Positions 8,699 to 17,948 of a DNA stretch of 64,000 nt are shown in pieces. Location: the NCBI GenBank assembly GCA_963723965.1, contig CAVRSV010000012.1, positions 124,001-188,000 on the forward strand, written 5' to 3'. Under the pieces are notes generated by a model, which worked only from the letters and a program-made list of their open reading frames with translations, was not told the origin of the DNA and did no database searches. Source of the stretch: JARRKC01 sp963723965. GTDB taxonomy: Bacteria > Acidobacteriota > UBA6911 > RPQK01 > JAPXNP01. Made by a program: the position numbers and the translations under genes. How positions within the stretch are numbered: position 1 is the stretch's first letter; each line of letters opens with the position of its first letter.

Positions 8699-9511
8699 TT
8701 GAACGGAATACTGGGAAGAAGGACGACCGGATCAGTCGTGTGCCGCTCCTGCGGCCGCCTGGTCGGCGTCAACGACGAGCGCTGCTATAACTGCGGCACC
8801 TGGAATCCCGGACTGTGGGGCTACGCACCCCTGTTCCAGCGGCTGGGGACCGATCTCGGCTTCGTCCCGATCGTCACCTGGGGCTGCGTCGCCATCTATG
8901 TCCTGACGCTTCTGTACGATCCCGCAGGTATCGGCCGAACCGGCATGTCGATCCTCGCCCCCTCGAGCACGAGCCTGTTCGTTTTCGGCGCCAGCGGGGC
9001 CCTCCCGGTCTTCGTCTACCATCGTTGGTGGACGGTTCTGAGCGCCGCCTGGCTGCATGGAGGAATTCTCCACATCCTGTTCAACCTGCTCTGGGTTCGA
9101 CAGCTTGGGCCGGTTACCGCGCAAGTCTACGGCCCCAGCCGCCTCGTGATCATCTACACGGTCGCTTCCATCACCGGTTTCGGTCTGAGCAGTTTCCTGG
9201 GCACCCCGCTCACCCTGGGAGCATCGGCGTCGCTGTTCGGCCTGTTTGGGGCACTGGTCTGGGCTGGGCGCAGAACGGGCCATACCGAACTGGGTCGCCA
9301 GGCCCTGATGTTCGCCGTCATCCTCCTGGTCTTCGGATTCCTCTGGCCCAATATCGACAACTTCGCCCATATCGGCGGCTTCATCGGTGGATTCGCAACC
9401 GGCTACCTCCTGGACCCGCTCAAGAGAGAGACCTTCGGGACACTGATCGGAGCATTGATCTGCCTGATCCTCTCTCTGCTTTCCATCCTCGCCTCGGTGC
9501 TTTTGTTCTGA
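8699..9511 (+). CDS. rhomboid-family intramembrane serine protease with N-terminal zinc ribbon
   Basis: A 270-residue membrane protein. The N-terminus has two Cys pairs (CRSCG, CYNCG) forming a cytoplasmic zinc ribbon. About six transmembrane helices follow, with HGGILHILFNLLWV, the catalytic serine in TLGASASLFG and the catalytic histidine in NFAHIGGFIGG. That is a complete Ser-His dyad, so an active protease is likely. The reading frame follows directly on the rpiA frame; no ATG is available, so the start is taken as TTG 8699 (GTG 8738 is an alternative that would still keep the zinc ribbon). Substrate unknown. Confidence 0.85.
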   Translation: MNGILGRRTTGSVVCRSCGRLVGVNDERCYNCGTWNPGLWGYAPLFQRLGTDLGFVPIVTWGCVAIYVLTLLYDPAGIGRTGMSILAPSSTSLFVFGASGALPVFVYHRWWTVLSAAWLHGGILHILFNLLWVRQLGPVTAQVYGPSRLVIIYTVASITGFGLSSFLGTPLTLGASASLFGLFGALVWAGRRTGHTELGRQALMFAVILLVFGFLWPNIDNFAHIGGFIGGFATGYLLDPLKRETFGTLIGALICLILSLLSILASVLLF

Positions 9512-9543
9512 TGTGGGGTTGAGGTTAGAATCGTAAGCGACCC

Positions 9544-10512
9544 ATGTCGGACACCGTCGCCTCCCTGCGTGCCTTTCGCCGCTATGCCTGGTTTGTGCTC
9601 GGTCTCTGCGTCGGCGTCGTGCTCTGGGGTGCCTACGTCCGCGCCACCGGTTCCGGCGCGGGCTGTGGAGGTCACTGGCCCCTCTGCAACGGCGAAGTCC
9701 TTCCCCGCTCCGCCAGTACGGCAACTCTGATCGAGTTCACTCACCGCCTCACCAGCGGCCTCGTGTTCGTTACCGTGGCGGTCCTGCAGTTCTGGGCCTT
9801 CCGGTCCTTTCCCCGTCGCCACCCAGTCCGGCGGGCGGCGACCCTCTCCATGATCTTCATGGTGTCCGAAGCCCTGTTAGGCGCCGGTCTGGTGGTGTTC
9901 GGCCTGGTCGGAGAGAACGACTCCATGGCCCGGGCCTGGATGATGGCCTTCCATTTGATCAATACCTTCCTTCTGCTGGCCAGCCTCTGTCTGGCCGCCT
10001 GGTGGGCTTCCGGCAATCCGGCTCCCGGCCGCCACGCGTTGACGTGGAGGGCGCTCCCCATCGCCGCCCTGCTCGCCGGTCTGCTCACTCTGGGGATAAG
10101 CGGAGCCGTGGCCGCGCTCGGCGACACGCTGTTCCCTGCCGCGAGCCTCTCCGAGGCCCTCAGCAAGGATTTCTCTTCCCAGTCCCACTTGCTTCTGCAA
10201 CTCCGCGTTTACCATCCTCTGGTGGCCTTTCTGGTGGCGACGCTCCTGCTGGCCGCGCTGCACATGGTCTATCGGAATCCGTTCGGCGAGTCAGTCCGCA
10301 AGCTGGGCCTCCTGACCCTCGCGATTCTTCTGGTCCAGCTCGGTCTGGGAATCACGAATCTCCTGCTGATGGCTCCCGTCTGGCTGCAGATCCTGCATCT
10401 CGCGGCAGCCGATCTCCTCTGGATCGTCGCTGTGCTCTTTTCCTCGGCCACGCTGCACGGACTCCAGGAGATCCGGACCACCGCGTTGCAGGCGGCACAG
10501 ACGGCGGTCTAG
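9544..10512 (+). CDS. ctaA: heme A synthase (COX15/CtaA family)
   Basis: A 322-residue protein with eight predicted transmembrane helices in two four-helix halves. Four heme-ligand histidines are recognisable: EFTHRLTSG, AFHLINT, RVYHPLVA and QILHLAAADLLW. The first loop contains GSGAGCGGHWPLCNG with the conserved cysteine pair. CtaA hydroxylates heme O to heme A for cytochrome c oxidase, which implies aerobic respiration with an aa3-type oxidase whose other genes are outside the window. A TAGAAT box at 9526-9531 lies 12 nt upstream of the ATG. Confidence 0.92.
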   Translation: MSDTVASLRAFRRYAWFVLGLCVGVVLWGAYVRATGSGAGCGGHWPLCNGEVLPRSASTATLIEFTHRLTSGLVFVTVAVLQFWAFRSFPRRHPVRRAATLSMIFMVSEALLGAGLVVFGLVGENDSMARAWMMAFHLINTFLLLASLCLAAWWASGNPAPGRHALTWRALPIAALLAGLLTLGISGAVAALGDTLFPAASLSEALSKDFSSQSHLLLQLRVYHPLVAFLVATLLLAALHMVYRNPFGESVRKLGLLTLAILLVQLGLGITNLLLMAPVWLQILHLAAADLLWIVAVLFSSATLHGLQEIRTTALQAAQTAV

Positions 10513-10576
10513 AATAGAAGTCAACTAAATCCATCAACTTAATCGATCTTCTGCACCAGCGAAACAGAGGTGTTCC

Positions 10577-11440
10577 ATGACTGACATACAGGAACGTGGT
10601 TACGTCCATCCCGAACTCCTGGTCTCGACCGACTGGGTGAGCCGGCATCTCGAGGATCCGCAGATCCGGATCGTGGAGTCCAACGAAGATCCGCTGCTCT
10701 ACTCTACCGGGCACATTCCCGGTGCCGTTGAGGTGGACTGGACACGGGACCTGAACGACCGGATCCGCCGGGACTATCTCGACCGTGACTCTTTCAACCA
10801 TCTTATGAGTAGAATTGGTGTAACACCCCATACCACGGTCGTTTTTTACGGAGACAAACACAATTGGTGGGCCTGCTACGCCTTCTGGGTATTCCAGCTC
10901 TTCGGGCACGCCAAGACCCGAATCATGGATGGCGGCCGGGTGAAGTGGGAGCTCGAAAAGCGTCCCCTCGATCGCAAAACTCCGGCCTATCCGGCGACCG
11001 AATATGAAGCCCCCGAGCGAGACGACCGCCGCTTCCGTGCCTTTCGGGACCAGGTCCTCGAGCATGTTCAGCGTCGGGGACAGCTGATCGACGTCCGCAG
11101 TCCGGCCGAGTACACGGGCGAACGGCTGCATATGCCCGACTACCCCAACGAGGGCGCCCTGCGTGGCGGACACATCCCGGGAGCCGTCAGCATTCCCTGG
11201 GCGCGCGCCGTTCATACTGAGGATGGGACCTTCCGCGACGCTGCAGAGCTGCGTCGGATCTACGAGGAGGAAAACGGCCTCGATCCGCATCAGGAGGTTG
11301 TTGCCTACTGCAGGATCGGCGAACGCAGCAGTCATACCTGGTTCGTGCTAACGTATCTGTTAGGTTACCCGCGCGTCCGCAACTATGATGGAAGCTGGAC
11401 CGAATGGGGCAACCTGGTCAACGTCCCGATCGAGAAATAG
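10577..11440 (+). CDS. thiosulfate/3-mercaptopyruvate sulfurtransferase
   Basis: A 287-residue two-rhodanese-domain protein. The N-terminal domain has the inactive rhodanese core (GHIPGAVEVDWTRDL). The C-terminal domain has LIDVRSPAEY, GHIPGAVSIPW and the active loop CRIGERSSHTWF with the catalytic cysteine at about residue 240. The loop (CRxGERSSHTWF) is of the thiosulfate-sulfurtransferase type. A TAGAAT box occurs just after the ctaA stop, and AGAGGTG precedes the ATG. The sufE gene follows at 65 nt on the same strand, suggesting a shared sulfur-transfer role. Confidence 0.9.
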   Translation: MTDIQERGYVHPELLVSTDWVSRHLEDPQIRIVESNEDPLLYSTGHIPGAVEVDWTRDLNDRIRRDYLDRDSFNHLMSRIGVTPHTTVVFYGDKHNWWACYAFWVFQLFGHAKTRIMDGGRVKWELEKRPLDRKTPAYPATEYEAPERDDRRFRAFRDQVLEHVQRRGQLIDVRSPAEYTGERLHMPDYPNEGALRGGHIPGAVSIPWARAVHTEDGTFRDAAELRRIYEEENGLDPHQEVVAYCRIGERSSHTWFVLTYLLGYPRVRNYDGSWTEWGNLVNVPIEK

Positions 11441-11504
11441 CGGTCCCGTCGCGCAGGCAAGCCGTATCGGAGCAGCCCGACGGGCGACGTATTTGCCTGA
11501 TCTC

Positions 11505-11972
11505 ATGCCGCAGTTGCCACAAAAGCTTGAGGAAATGGTTGAGCTGTTCCGTTCGATTCCGGATCGCGCGGAGCGAATCGAGGCACTCGTCTCGATCGCC
11601 GACCGATATCAGCCGGTTCCGGAGCGGATAGCGCAACCTCCCTTTCCCGAAGAACATCGGGTCAAGCACTGTGAATCAGAGGCGTACGTCTGGGCTTCGG
11701 AGCGGGAGGACGGCACCCTGGACTACTTTTTCGCAGTGGAGAACCCCCAGGGGATTTCCGCCATGGCAACGGCGGTCATCCTGGGCGACTCCCTCTCCGG
11801 CGCGCCGCTCGAGCAAGTCGCCGTTCTGCCTCGCGACGTCATCTACGAGTTCTTCGGCACGGAGCTCTCCATGGGCAAGAGCATGGGCCTGATCGGCATG
11901 GTCGACATGGTCCGAAATTACGCGCTCCAGCGGCTCACATCCCGGCCCGGAGACCAGTCCACTCGCGTCTGA
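11505..11972 (+). CDS. sufE: SufE-family sulfur acceptor
   Basis: A 155-residue SufE-type protein that accepts sulfane sulfur from a cysteine desulfurase for Fe-S assembly. The acceptor cysteine is in HRVKHCESEAYVW (about residue 53), and the C-terminal IYEFFGTELSMGKSMGLIGM segment is typical. The ATG at 11505 is chosen from homology (PQLPQKLEEMVELFRSI). No sufS or sufBCD is in the window; the neighbour is a rhodanese, so sulfur could also come from that route. The next gene begins 13 nt downstream. Confidence 0.85.
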   Translation: MPQLPQKLEEMVELFRSIPDRAERIEALVSIADRYQPVPERIAQPPFPEEHRVKHCESEAYVWASEREDGTLDYFFAVENPQGISAMATAVILGDSLSGAPLEQVAVLPRDVIYEFFGTELSMGKSMGLIGMVDMVRNYALQRLTSRPGDQSTRV

Positions 11973-11985
11973 CGAGGCCGACATC

Positions 11986-13332
11986 ATGAGTACCGAGAAG
12001 ACCAAGCAACCGGCCGCGAAACGGAGCCCCGTAGTGAGGGCGAACCGCCAGTACCAGCCTGCGGTCAATCTCAACCTCAATGTTCGGGGGCTTCCCGAGT
12101 CGGCAACACTGGAGATCAACGAGCGCAGTGCGGAACTCACCCGTCAGGGCCGACACGTCTATCGACTGGGACTCGGCCAGTCTCCCTTCCCCGTTCCGGA
12201 GCCCATCGTGGAGGAGCTCAAGGTCAACGCCCACCAGAAGGACTATCTTCCGGTCAAGGGCCTGCCGGCGCTTCGGGCGGCTGCCGCCGAGTACTTTCAG
12301 CGGACCCAGCAGATCGAGTGCACGCAGGACGAATGCCTGATCGGTCCCGGCACCAAGGAGCTGATGTTCATCCTGCAACTCGTCTATTACGGCGATCTCG
12401 TGATCCCCACTCCCAGCTGGGTCTCCTACGCTCCCCAGGCCCACATCATCGGCCGCCAGATCCGCTGGCTGCCGACGCGGTTCGAGGACGAGTGGCGTCT
12501 GACCCCCGAGGCCATTGCGTCGCTGTGTGAGCAGGACCCTGACCGTCCCCGGATCCTCGTGATCAACTACCCGAACAACCCCAGCGGAGTCAGCTACAGT
12601 GTCAGCCAGTTGCGACTGCTGGCCCGGGAAGCGCGGAAGTACCGGGTCATCCTGCTCTCCGATGAGATTTACGGAGAACTCGAGCACCAGGGCCGCCACG
12701 TCTCCATCGCGCGCTTCTATCCGGAGGGCACGATCGTGAGCTCCGGCCTGAGCAAGTGGTGTGGTGCCGGCGGGTGGAGACTGGGCGCCTTTCTGTTCCC
12801 GCGCTCACTTGGCTGGCTCCTTGACGCCATGGCGGTCGTGGCGAGTGAGACGTACACATCCACCTCGGCTCCGATCCAGTACGCAGCTGTTCGGGCTTTC
12901 CAGGGAGGCACGGCGCTCGAAAAGTATCTGGCCCACTCCCGAAGAGTCCTGCGCGGCCTCGGACAGACCCTGGCGACCCTGTTACGCGAGGCGGGGGCGC
13001 GGGTCCCCATGCCGGAGGGAGCCTTCTATTTGTTCCCCGATTTCCGGGCCTTCCGGGAACGGCTGCTGGCCCGAAACATCGTGACGAGCGCCGACCTGTG
13101 CAGCCGCCTGCTCGACGAAACGGGTGTCGCCATGCTTCCGGGCAGTGCTTTTGGCTGCGATCCAACCGATCTGACGGCTCGGATCGCCTATGTCGATTTC
13201 GACGGTGCCCGGGCCCTGATCGCAGCACGACGGGTGCCGATGCGCCAGGAACTGGACCTTGAATTCCTGGAGTACCACTGCGCCGCTCCCCTGGAAGCCA
13301 TCCGGCGCCTCTGCGACTGGCTCGCTGCCTGA
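11986..13332 (+). CDS. class I/II PLP-dependent aminotransferase
   Basis: A 448-residue fold-type I aminotransferase. Visible motifs are LGLGQSPFPVPEPI, the GPGTKELMFIL cofactor segment, VINYPNNPSGVSYS, LLSDEIYGEL (Asp binding the pyridine N) and the Schiff-base lysine in SSGLSKWCGAGGWRLGAF (about residue 259). Substrate is not predictable beyond an aspartate/aromatic/alanine-type amino acid. A basic, low-complexity N-terminal extension of about 25 residues precedes the fold. It is 13 nt after sufE and probably in the same transcript. Confidence 0.85.
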   Translation: MSTEKTKQPAAKRSPVVRANRQYQPAVNLNLNVRGLPESATLEINERSAELTRQGRHVYRLGLGQSPFPVPEPIVEELKVNAHQKDYLPVKGLPALRAAAAEYFQRTQQIECTQDECLIGPGTKELMFILQLVYYGDLVIPTPSWVSYAPQAHIIGRQIRWLPTRFEDEWRLTPEAIASLCEQDPDRPRILVINYPNNPSGVSYSVSQLRLLAREARKYRVILLSDEIYGELEHQGRHVSIARFYPEGTIVSSGLSKWCGAGGWRLGAFLFPRSLGWLLDAMAVVASETYTSTSAPIQYAAVRAFQGGTALEKYLAHSRRVLRGLGQTLATLLREAGARVPMPEGAFYLFPDFRAFRERLLARNIVTSADLCSRLLDETGVAMLPGSAFGCDPTDLTARIAYVDFDGARALIAARRVPMRQELDLEFLEYHCAAPLEAIRRLCDWLAA

Positions 13333-13334
13333 GA

Positions 13335-13466
13335 TTTCCGATTTTCGATTTGGGCGCGCTGATAGCCGAGGCGGGCTTCCTTCTGCCTTCTGCCTTCTGC
13401 CTTCTGCCTTCTGCCTTCTGCCTTCTGCCTTCAGATCGTAAATCTAAAATCTCAAATTCCGACAGT
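13335..13466. repeat. heptanucleotide tandem repeats in convergent gap
   Basis: About eight nearly perfect CTTCTGC units run in tandem (about 13378-13434). They are flanked by GATTTCC/GATTTTC/GATTTGG units on the left and the inverse-type AAATCTA/AAATCTC/AAATTCC units on the right. The outer parts are near reverse complements. The array separates two convergent genes. Confidence 0.85.
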
Positions 13467-13470
13467 ACTT

Positions 13471-14487
13471 TCAGACATAGGTCTTGAGAAATCGGATGAT
13501 CTCATTGCGGGCCTCGGGTGTCTCCTGATGGCCGCAGTCGTAGCGCAGCAGTTTCCAGTGCTCCGGATGTCCGGCCCGGGCGTAGACCTGCTTGAGATTC
13601 GCGTCGATGATGTCCAGTCCGTCAACCGGTGTCAGCGTGTCCCGCAGTCCGGCAATGCCGAGATGAGGCCGGGGCGAGATCAGGGCGTTGATCTGAGACG
13701 TCGAGAAGTACTTCATCAGGCCGGGCACATAGTAATAAATGCCGTGGCCCTGCTGGCCGTTGTGCTTGAGCAGGCTCTCGAAATCGGTCAGGCAGCAGAT
13801 ATCGACCGTCACCTTGATCCGCGGGTCGAGTGCGGCCAGCCACCACGCCATGGTGCTGCCCATCGACATACCGAGCGTCGCAACCCTCCCCGTATCCACG
13901 TCGGGTCGGCTGAAGAGATAATCCACGGCCCGCAGACTGTCATAGACCATCATTCCCCAGAGCACTTCCCCCTGCCAGATCATCGCCTTGAACATGTCCA
14001 GTTCCGTGGTGTGACTGCGCTCGCCGAACACCCAGGAATCGATGCACAGGGCCGACCAGCCGAGTTCGCTGATGACCCGGGCGTAGGGGGGACTTTGCAG
14101 GTACTCCCGTCCGTCGAGAATCTCGTCCTTGCCGATCTTGTACCCGCCGCCATGAGAGTGGTTATAGAGAACAGTCGGCAGTCTGCCCGAGGCGTTCAGC
14201 GGTCGAATGAAGTAGGCGGGGACCGGCTCGATCCCATTCAGGTCGAGTTGCAGCTTTTCGAGAACGAAGTGTTCGCGCTCCTCCCGGCTGACGAGCGTTG
14301 CCGAGATCGGCCGATTTCGATCGGGGAGATCGCCCATGAGGCGATAGAGAAGCTCCCGGCGCTGTTGGGGATCGTCAGGCAGAGATTCCTTCTTCATGTG
14401 AAGGTCTTCAGCCCCTTTCAGGGTCACGGACGCCATACCGGATGTTCCCAGCAGAACCACCATTTCTCGTCGGTTCAACTCCACCAT
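13471..14487 (-). CDS. secreted alpha/beta hydrolase (acetyl-xylan-esterase-like)
   Basis: A 338-residue alpha/beta hydrolase with an N-terminal RR-containing signal (NRREMVVLLGTSG), so probably exported. The oxyanion/early-strand region is LPTVLYNHSHGGGYKIG; the nucleophile elbow is LGMSMGSTMAWW (about residue 199); later TPVDGLDIID and the DCGHQETPEAR histidine region complete a Ser-Asp-His triad. The layout resembles dienelactone-hydrolase/AXE1-type esterases. AGGAGAT precedes the ATG at 14487. It is divergent from the dipeptidase gene. Confidence 0.75.
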   Translation of the reverse strand: MVELNRREMVVLLGTSGMASVTLKGAEDLHMKKESLPDDPQQRRELLYRLMGDLPDRNRPISATLVSREEREHFVLEKLQLDLNGIEPVPAYFIRPLNASGRLPTVLYNHSHGGGYKIGKDEILDGREYLQSPPYARVISELGWSALCIDSWVFGERSHTTELDMFKAMIWQGEVLWGMMVYDSLRAVDYLFSRPDVDTGRVATLGMSMGSTMAWWLAALDPRIKVTVDICCLTDFESLLKHNGQQGHGIYYYVPGLMKYFSTSQINALISPRPHLGIAGLRDTLTPVDGLDIIDANLKQVYARAGHPEHWKLLRYDCGHQETPEARNEIIRFLKTYV

Positions 14488-14518
14488 ACCGGATCTCCTT
14501 CCCGGGATCTCGCCTGCA

Positions 14519-14547
14519 GCGACAGTTTGCCGCGGTTTCGATATCAT
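14519..14547 (+). promoter_or_regulatory. putative promoter of the D-Ala-D-Ala dipeptidase gene
   Basis: GCGACA (14519-14524), a 17-nt spacer and TATCAT (14542-14547) lie just before the ATG at 14557. The -10 box is only 9 nt from the start codon, so the mRNA would have almost no leader. Confidence 0.4.
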
Positions 14548-14556
14548 AGCCCCGTC

Positions 14557-15336
14557 ATGTGGTTGAAGCACGGCAGCCGCTGGATCGGTCGCATTCTGCC
14601 GATCCTGATCCTTACCTTACTCTGGGCCTGCCAGTCGCCGAGAACCCTTTCCCAGCCTCCGCTCCAGCCGTTTCGGGTCGAGCCGGTGCGACCTGTCGAT
14701 GAATTGCGCGCAAAGGCGCTGGAGGCCTCTCCTCCCAGCGAAGCGGGCACTTTCCTGGCACCGGACCTGGTCGAACTCTCCGGCCTTGACCCGACGTTGC
14801 AGTTCGACATCCGCTACGCGACCAGTCGCAACTTCCTCGGTGTCCCCGTTTACGAGCATCCCATGGCCTTTCTCGAGCGCCCGGCCGCGTACGCGCTCCT
14901 GGCCGCTCACCGCCAGCTGGCCAATCGCGGTCTCGGCCTGCTCGTGTTCGACGCCTACCGCCCCTGGTATGTGACGAAGATCTTCTGGGACGCCACCCCC
15001 GACAATCTCAAGGAGTACGTGGCGAATCCCGCGCAGGGGTCCCGGCATAACCGGGGATGCGCCGTGGACGTGACTCTCTACGACCTGAAGACGGGCGTTC
15101 CCCTGCCCATGACGAGTGGATACGACGAGTTCTCCGAGCGGGCCCATGTCGATTTCCCCGGGGGATCGCAGGAGGAGCGGACGAATCGTCAACTGCTCCA
15201 GCAGGTCATGCAGGAGCACGGTTTCCTTCCCTACGCGAGCGAGTGGTGGCATTTCGACTTCCACGACTGGCGCCGCTACCCGATCCTCAACCTGACCTTC
15301 GAAGAACTGGACCAAGAGCAGGCTTCCACCCCTTGA
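14557..15336 (+). CDS. VanX/DdpX-type D-alanyl-D-alanine dipeptidase, lipoprotein
   Basis: A 259-residue M15D peptidase that hydrolyses D-Ala-D-Ala. A lipoprotein signal ends in LTLLWAC with the lipidated cysteine at about residue 24. The catalytic domain shows FDIRYATSRNFLG, LLVFDAYRPW, the zinc motif SRHNRGCAVDVTLYD (SxHxxGxAxD) and the C-terminal EWWHFDF. Likely periplasmic, in cell-wall turnover; no van regulators are nearby, so glycopeptide resistance is not implied. It ends 60 nt before a convergent aminotransferase. Confidence 0.88.
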   Translation: MWLKHGSRWIGRILPILILTLLWACQSPRTLSQPPLQPFRVEPVRPVDELRAKALEASPPSEAGTFLAPDLVELSGLDPTLQFDIRYATSRNFLGVPVYEHPMAFLERPAAYALLAAHRQLANRGLGLLVFDAYRPWYVTKIFWDATPDNLKEYVANPAQGSRHNRGCAVDVTLYDLKTGVPLPMTSGYDEFSERAHVDFPGGSQEERTNRQLLQQVMQEHGFLPYASEWWHFDFHDWRRYPILNLTFEELDQEQASTP

Positions 15337-15396
15337 TCCCCTCCAACCGGGAAAAGACCCGCGTCGCGAACAGCCTCCTTATTCCCCGAATCCGGC

Positions 15397-16695
15397 TCAG
15401 GAGATCCCGTTGCGAATCGCCTGTTCGACTGCAGCAACGAAACGGTCCAGCTCCGCCAGCGTCGTGTAGACGCTCGGCGACACCCGCACGCCCTCGAAAT
15501 CCGGATGCTTGACCGTCGTAACGAGAATCTTGTGCTTGCTCCAGAGATAGGAACCCAGCGCACCGGAGTCAATCCCCTCGACCCGAAAGTTGGCGATCCC
15601 GCAGGAGAACCGGGGATCCAGACTGGTGTTCAGGACCACCCGGGGATGCTCGAGGAGGCGCTTTGCCCAGGTATCTTTCAGGAAACGCATCCGTGCGGCC
15701 TTCCTCTCCGGCCCGATGCCGTCGTGGAACACGATGGAATCGGTGACGGACAGATAATTGGCCGCCGGGTGGGTTCCGATCTCCTCGAACTTCCGGATAT
15801 TCGCCTGGTTTTCTTCCGAGCAGGCCATTAACGGCCAGAGTCCCTCGATCTTGTCCCGCCGGACGAACAGCATTCCCGTACCGTGTGGTGCAAACAGCCA
15901 CTTGTGCAGGCTCGTCGCAAAGTAGTCACAGCCGAGTTCCGATTGGGTGAAAGGAAAATGAGCGAAGCTGTGGGCGCCGTCGACGATGACCGGGACGCCG
16001 TGCCGTCGTGCCATTTCGACCACCCTGCGCACGGGCAGAATCTGGCCGGTGAGGTTGATGACGTGGCACATCAGGATCAGCTTCGTTCGCGGACCGATCT
16101 GCCCTTCGAAGAGACGGACGATCGCATCGTCGTCCTCGGCCGGCACCGGGATCGAGAACTGCTTGAGGACCACCCCCTGGCGCCGGGCCAACTGCTTCCA
16201 GGTGTTCAGCATCCGGGGATAGTCCTGATTGGTCGTCAGCACTTCATCGCCGGCCTCCAGATCGAACCCGAACTGGCAGGTCTCGAGCCCTTCCGAAGCG
16301 TTGCGGGTCAGGGCAATCTCCTCGCGATCACAACCGAACAGTCGCGCCAGTCCGGTACGGACCGTCTCCTTCTTGGGTTCGAGGATCCGCCACATGTTGT
16401 ACGAGGGCAGCTCGTTCGAGTAATCCAGGTACCGCTTCATCGACTCCTGGGCCGCCGTGATGGCGGGACTGACGCCCCCGTTGTTGAAGTTGATGGCCGA
16501 GCGGTCGACGGAAAAGGCCTGCTGGATCTCGAACCAGAAGTCCTCGTCGCGCGCCGTCTCGTCGGCGGACCGCGCGCGAATCGTGGGATCCTGTCCCGCC
16601 TCGAGCACCCGCTGGAGTCCGCCCGTCACCAGGATGGCCGGTGCCAGCAGGGCGGGCGTCGTCATTGAAGTCATGAAGCTTCGTCTGTTGATCAA
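15397..16695 (-). CDS. class V PLP aminotransferase, Tat-type signal
   Basis: About 432 residues, related to isopenicillin-N-epimerase/cysteine-desulfurase-fold enzymes. The fold has FNNGGVSPAI, TRNASEGLET, the cofactor aspartate/histidine in VIVDGAHSFAHF and the PLP lysine in ATSLHKWLFAPHGTG (about residue 268). The N-terminus (INRRSFMTS then a hydrophobic run) resembles a twin-arginine signal, unusual for a PLP enzyme but common in this subgroup. The start is taken as TTG 16695 because GGGAGGTG lies 4-5 nt upstream; ATG 16674 would remove the twin arginines. Substrate unknown. Confidence 0.8.
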   Translation of the reverse strand: MINRRSFMTSMTTPALLAPAILVTGGLQRVLEAGQDPTIRARSADETARDEDFWFEIQQAFSVDRSAINFNNGGVSPAITAAQESMKRYLDYSNELPSYNMWRILEPKKETVRTGLARLFGCDREEIALTRNASEGLETCQFGFDLEAGDEVLTTNQDYPRMLNTWKQLARRQGVVLKQFSIPVPAEDDDAIVRLFEGQIGPRTKLILMCHVINLTGQILPVRRVVEMARRHGVPVIVDGAHSFAHFPFTQSELGCDYFATSLHKWLFAPHGTGMLFVRRDKIEGLWPLMACSEENQANIRKFEEIGTHPAANYLSVTDSIVFHDGIGPERKAARMRFLKDTWAKRLLEHPRVVLNTSLDPRFSCGIANFRVEGIDSGALGSYLWSKHKILVTTVKHPDFEGVRVSPSVYTTLAELDRFVAAVEQAIRNGIS

Positions 16696-16958
16696 CTCTT
16701 CACCTCCCCGGGGTGTCGGGTGCAAAGTTCAAGCGTCCGCACGAGATTCGATGGCGCGCGGACGAGCCCGGATCGTTCCGGCCGCGGCCCAACGCACACG
16801 GGTGACACTCACCGGTTCGGTGTGCCCCGGAAGTTGAACTTTGAACCTTGCACCGTCTCGCCGGAGCGTCGCGCAGCCCGGCACCGGGCACGATGGCTAT
16901 AATACCCCCTCGACCGCAGCGGGCAAATTCGGCCGCACCGACCGGAAAGGCAGGGGAA

Positions 16959-17804
16959 ATGTTCGAGCAATTCATCGGGACGGGGATACCCCCCGCGATC
17001 TTCTGGGTGTTCGTAGGCCTGGGGATCATCGTCCAGGGAGTCAGCAAGTCGGGATTCGCCGGGGGTGTCGGGCTCCTTACGATTCCGCTCATGATGCTGG
17101 TCATGCCGGTCGACAAGGTAGTCGCCACGCTCCTGCCGCTGCTCATCCTGCTCGATTTCAATGCCATCTACCACCACCGGCGAAACAAGATCTGGGACCA
17201 CATCCTGGCCATCTATCTTCCTTCGCTGTCAGGAATCCTGGCCGGAGCTTTCCTGTGGTGGTGGATCGGGCAGGAAGGGGTCGAAGCCTACTCGGTCTCG
17301 ATCAAGCGGTTCGTGGGAGTCATCGCCATCCTCTTCGCCCTCTACATTCTGGCCAGGGAACGGGCCCATGACTGGGTCCACCGTCTCCGATTCGGTCGAC
17401 GGAGCGCCTGGACGGCGGGTTCCCTCGCCGGTTTCACTTCGACGATGGCCCACTCGGCCGGTCCCATCGTGAGCCTTTACATGTTCTCCCAGGGCATGGG
17501 AAAGTCGCTGTTCGTTGGTACGACCGCCTGGACCTTCATGCTCATCAATCTGACCAAGCTGCCTTTTTTCATCGGCGTCGGCCTCATCCGGAAGGACGTC
17601 CTGTTTTTCGATGCGGTCCTGGTCTGGCTGATTCCGCTGGGCTCCTTCCTGGGCAAGTGGATGCACGATCGAATTGCGGAACGGACCTTCAACCGGGTCA
17701 TCATGTTCTTCGTTTTGGTCGCCGGCCTGCAGCTCATCACGAACGTGAATCTGATCCTGATCGTACTCGAGAAGCTGGTCCGTCCGTTCCTGAGAAGCGT
17801 CTGA
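16959..17804 (+). CDS. TSUP/TauE-SafE family membrane transporter
   Basis: A 281-residue integral membrane protein with about eight helices. The N-terminal VGLGIIVQGVSKSGFAGGVG and the internal second repeat WTAGSLAGFTSTMAHSAGP are characteristic of TSUP proteins, which export sulfite/sulfonates or related organic anions. The ATG at 16959 follows CAGGGGAA. A perfect TATAAT (16898-16903) lies about 55 nt upstream. The DASS transporter follows on the same strand. Confidence 0.85.
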   Translation: MFEQFIGTGIPPAIFWVFVGLGIIVQGVSKSGFAGGVGLLTIPLMMLVMPVDKVVATLLPLLILLDFNAIYHHRRNKIWDHILAIYLPSLSGILAGAFLWWWIGQEGVEAYSVSIKRFVGVIAILFALYILARERAHDWVHRLRFGRRSAWTAGSLAGFTSTMAHSAGPIVSLYMFSQGMGKSLFVGTTAWTFMLINLTKLPFFIGVGLIRKDVLFFDAVLVWLIPLGSFLGKWMHDRIAERTFNRVIMFFVLVAGLQLITNVNLILIVLEKLVRPFLRSV

Positions 17805-17948
17805 ACCGGAGACTCACCGGGGCCCGCTGCCGGAGCAGGACTCCAGTGAGACCTCCAGCCTCCTGTCCCGATCCACCGGCCCAGGATCGGCAGCCATTGC
17901 GTGTAGAATGCACCGGCAGCAGGACCAGCGCGCGAAGAGAGGAGGCCA

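Noticed and set aside
13378..13434. CTTCTGC tandem array considered as a CRISPR array
   Set aside because: Units are 7 nt with no spacers and no cas genes nearby; it is a simple tandem repeat.
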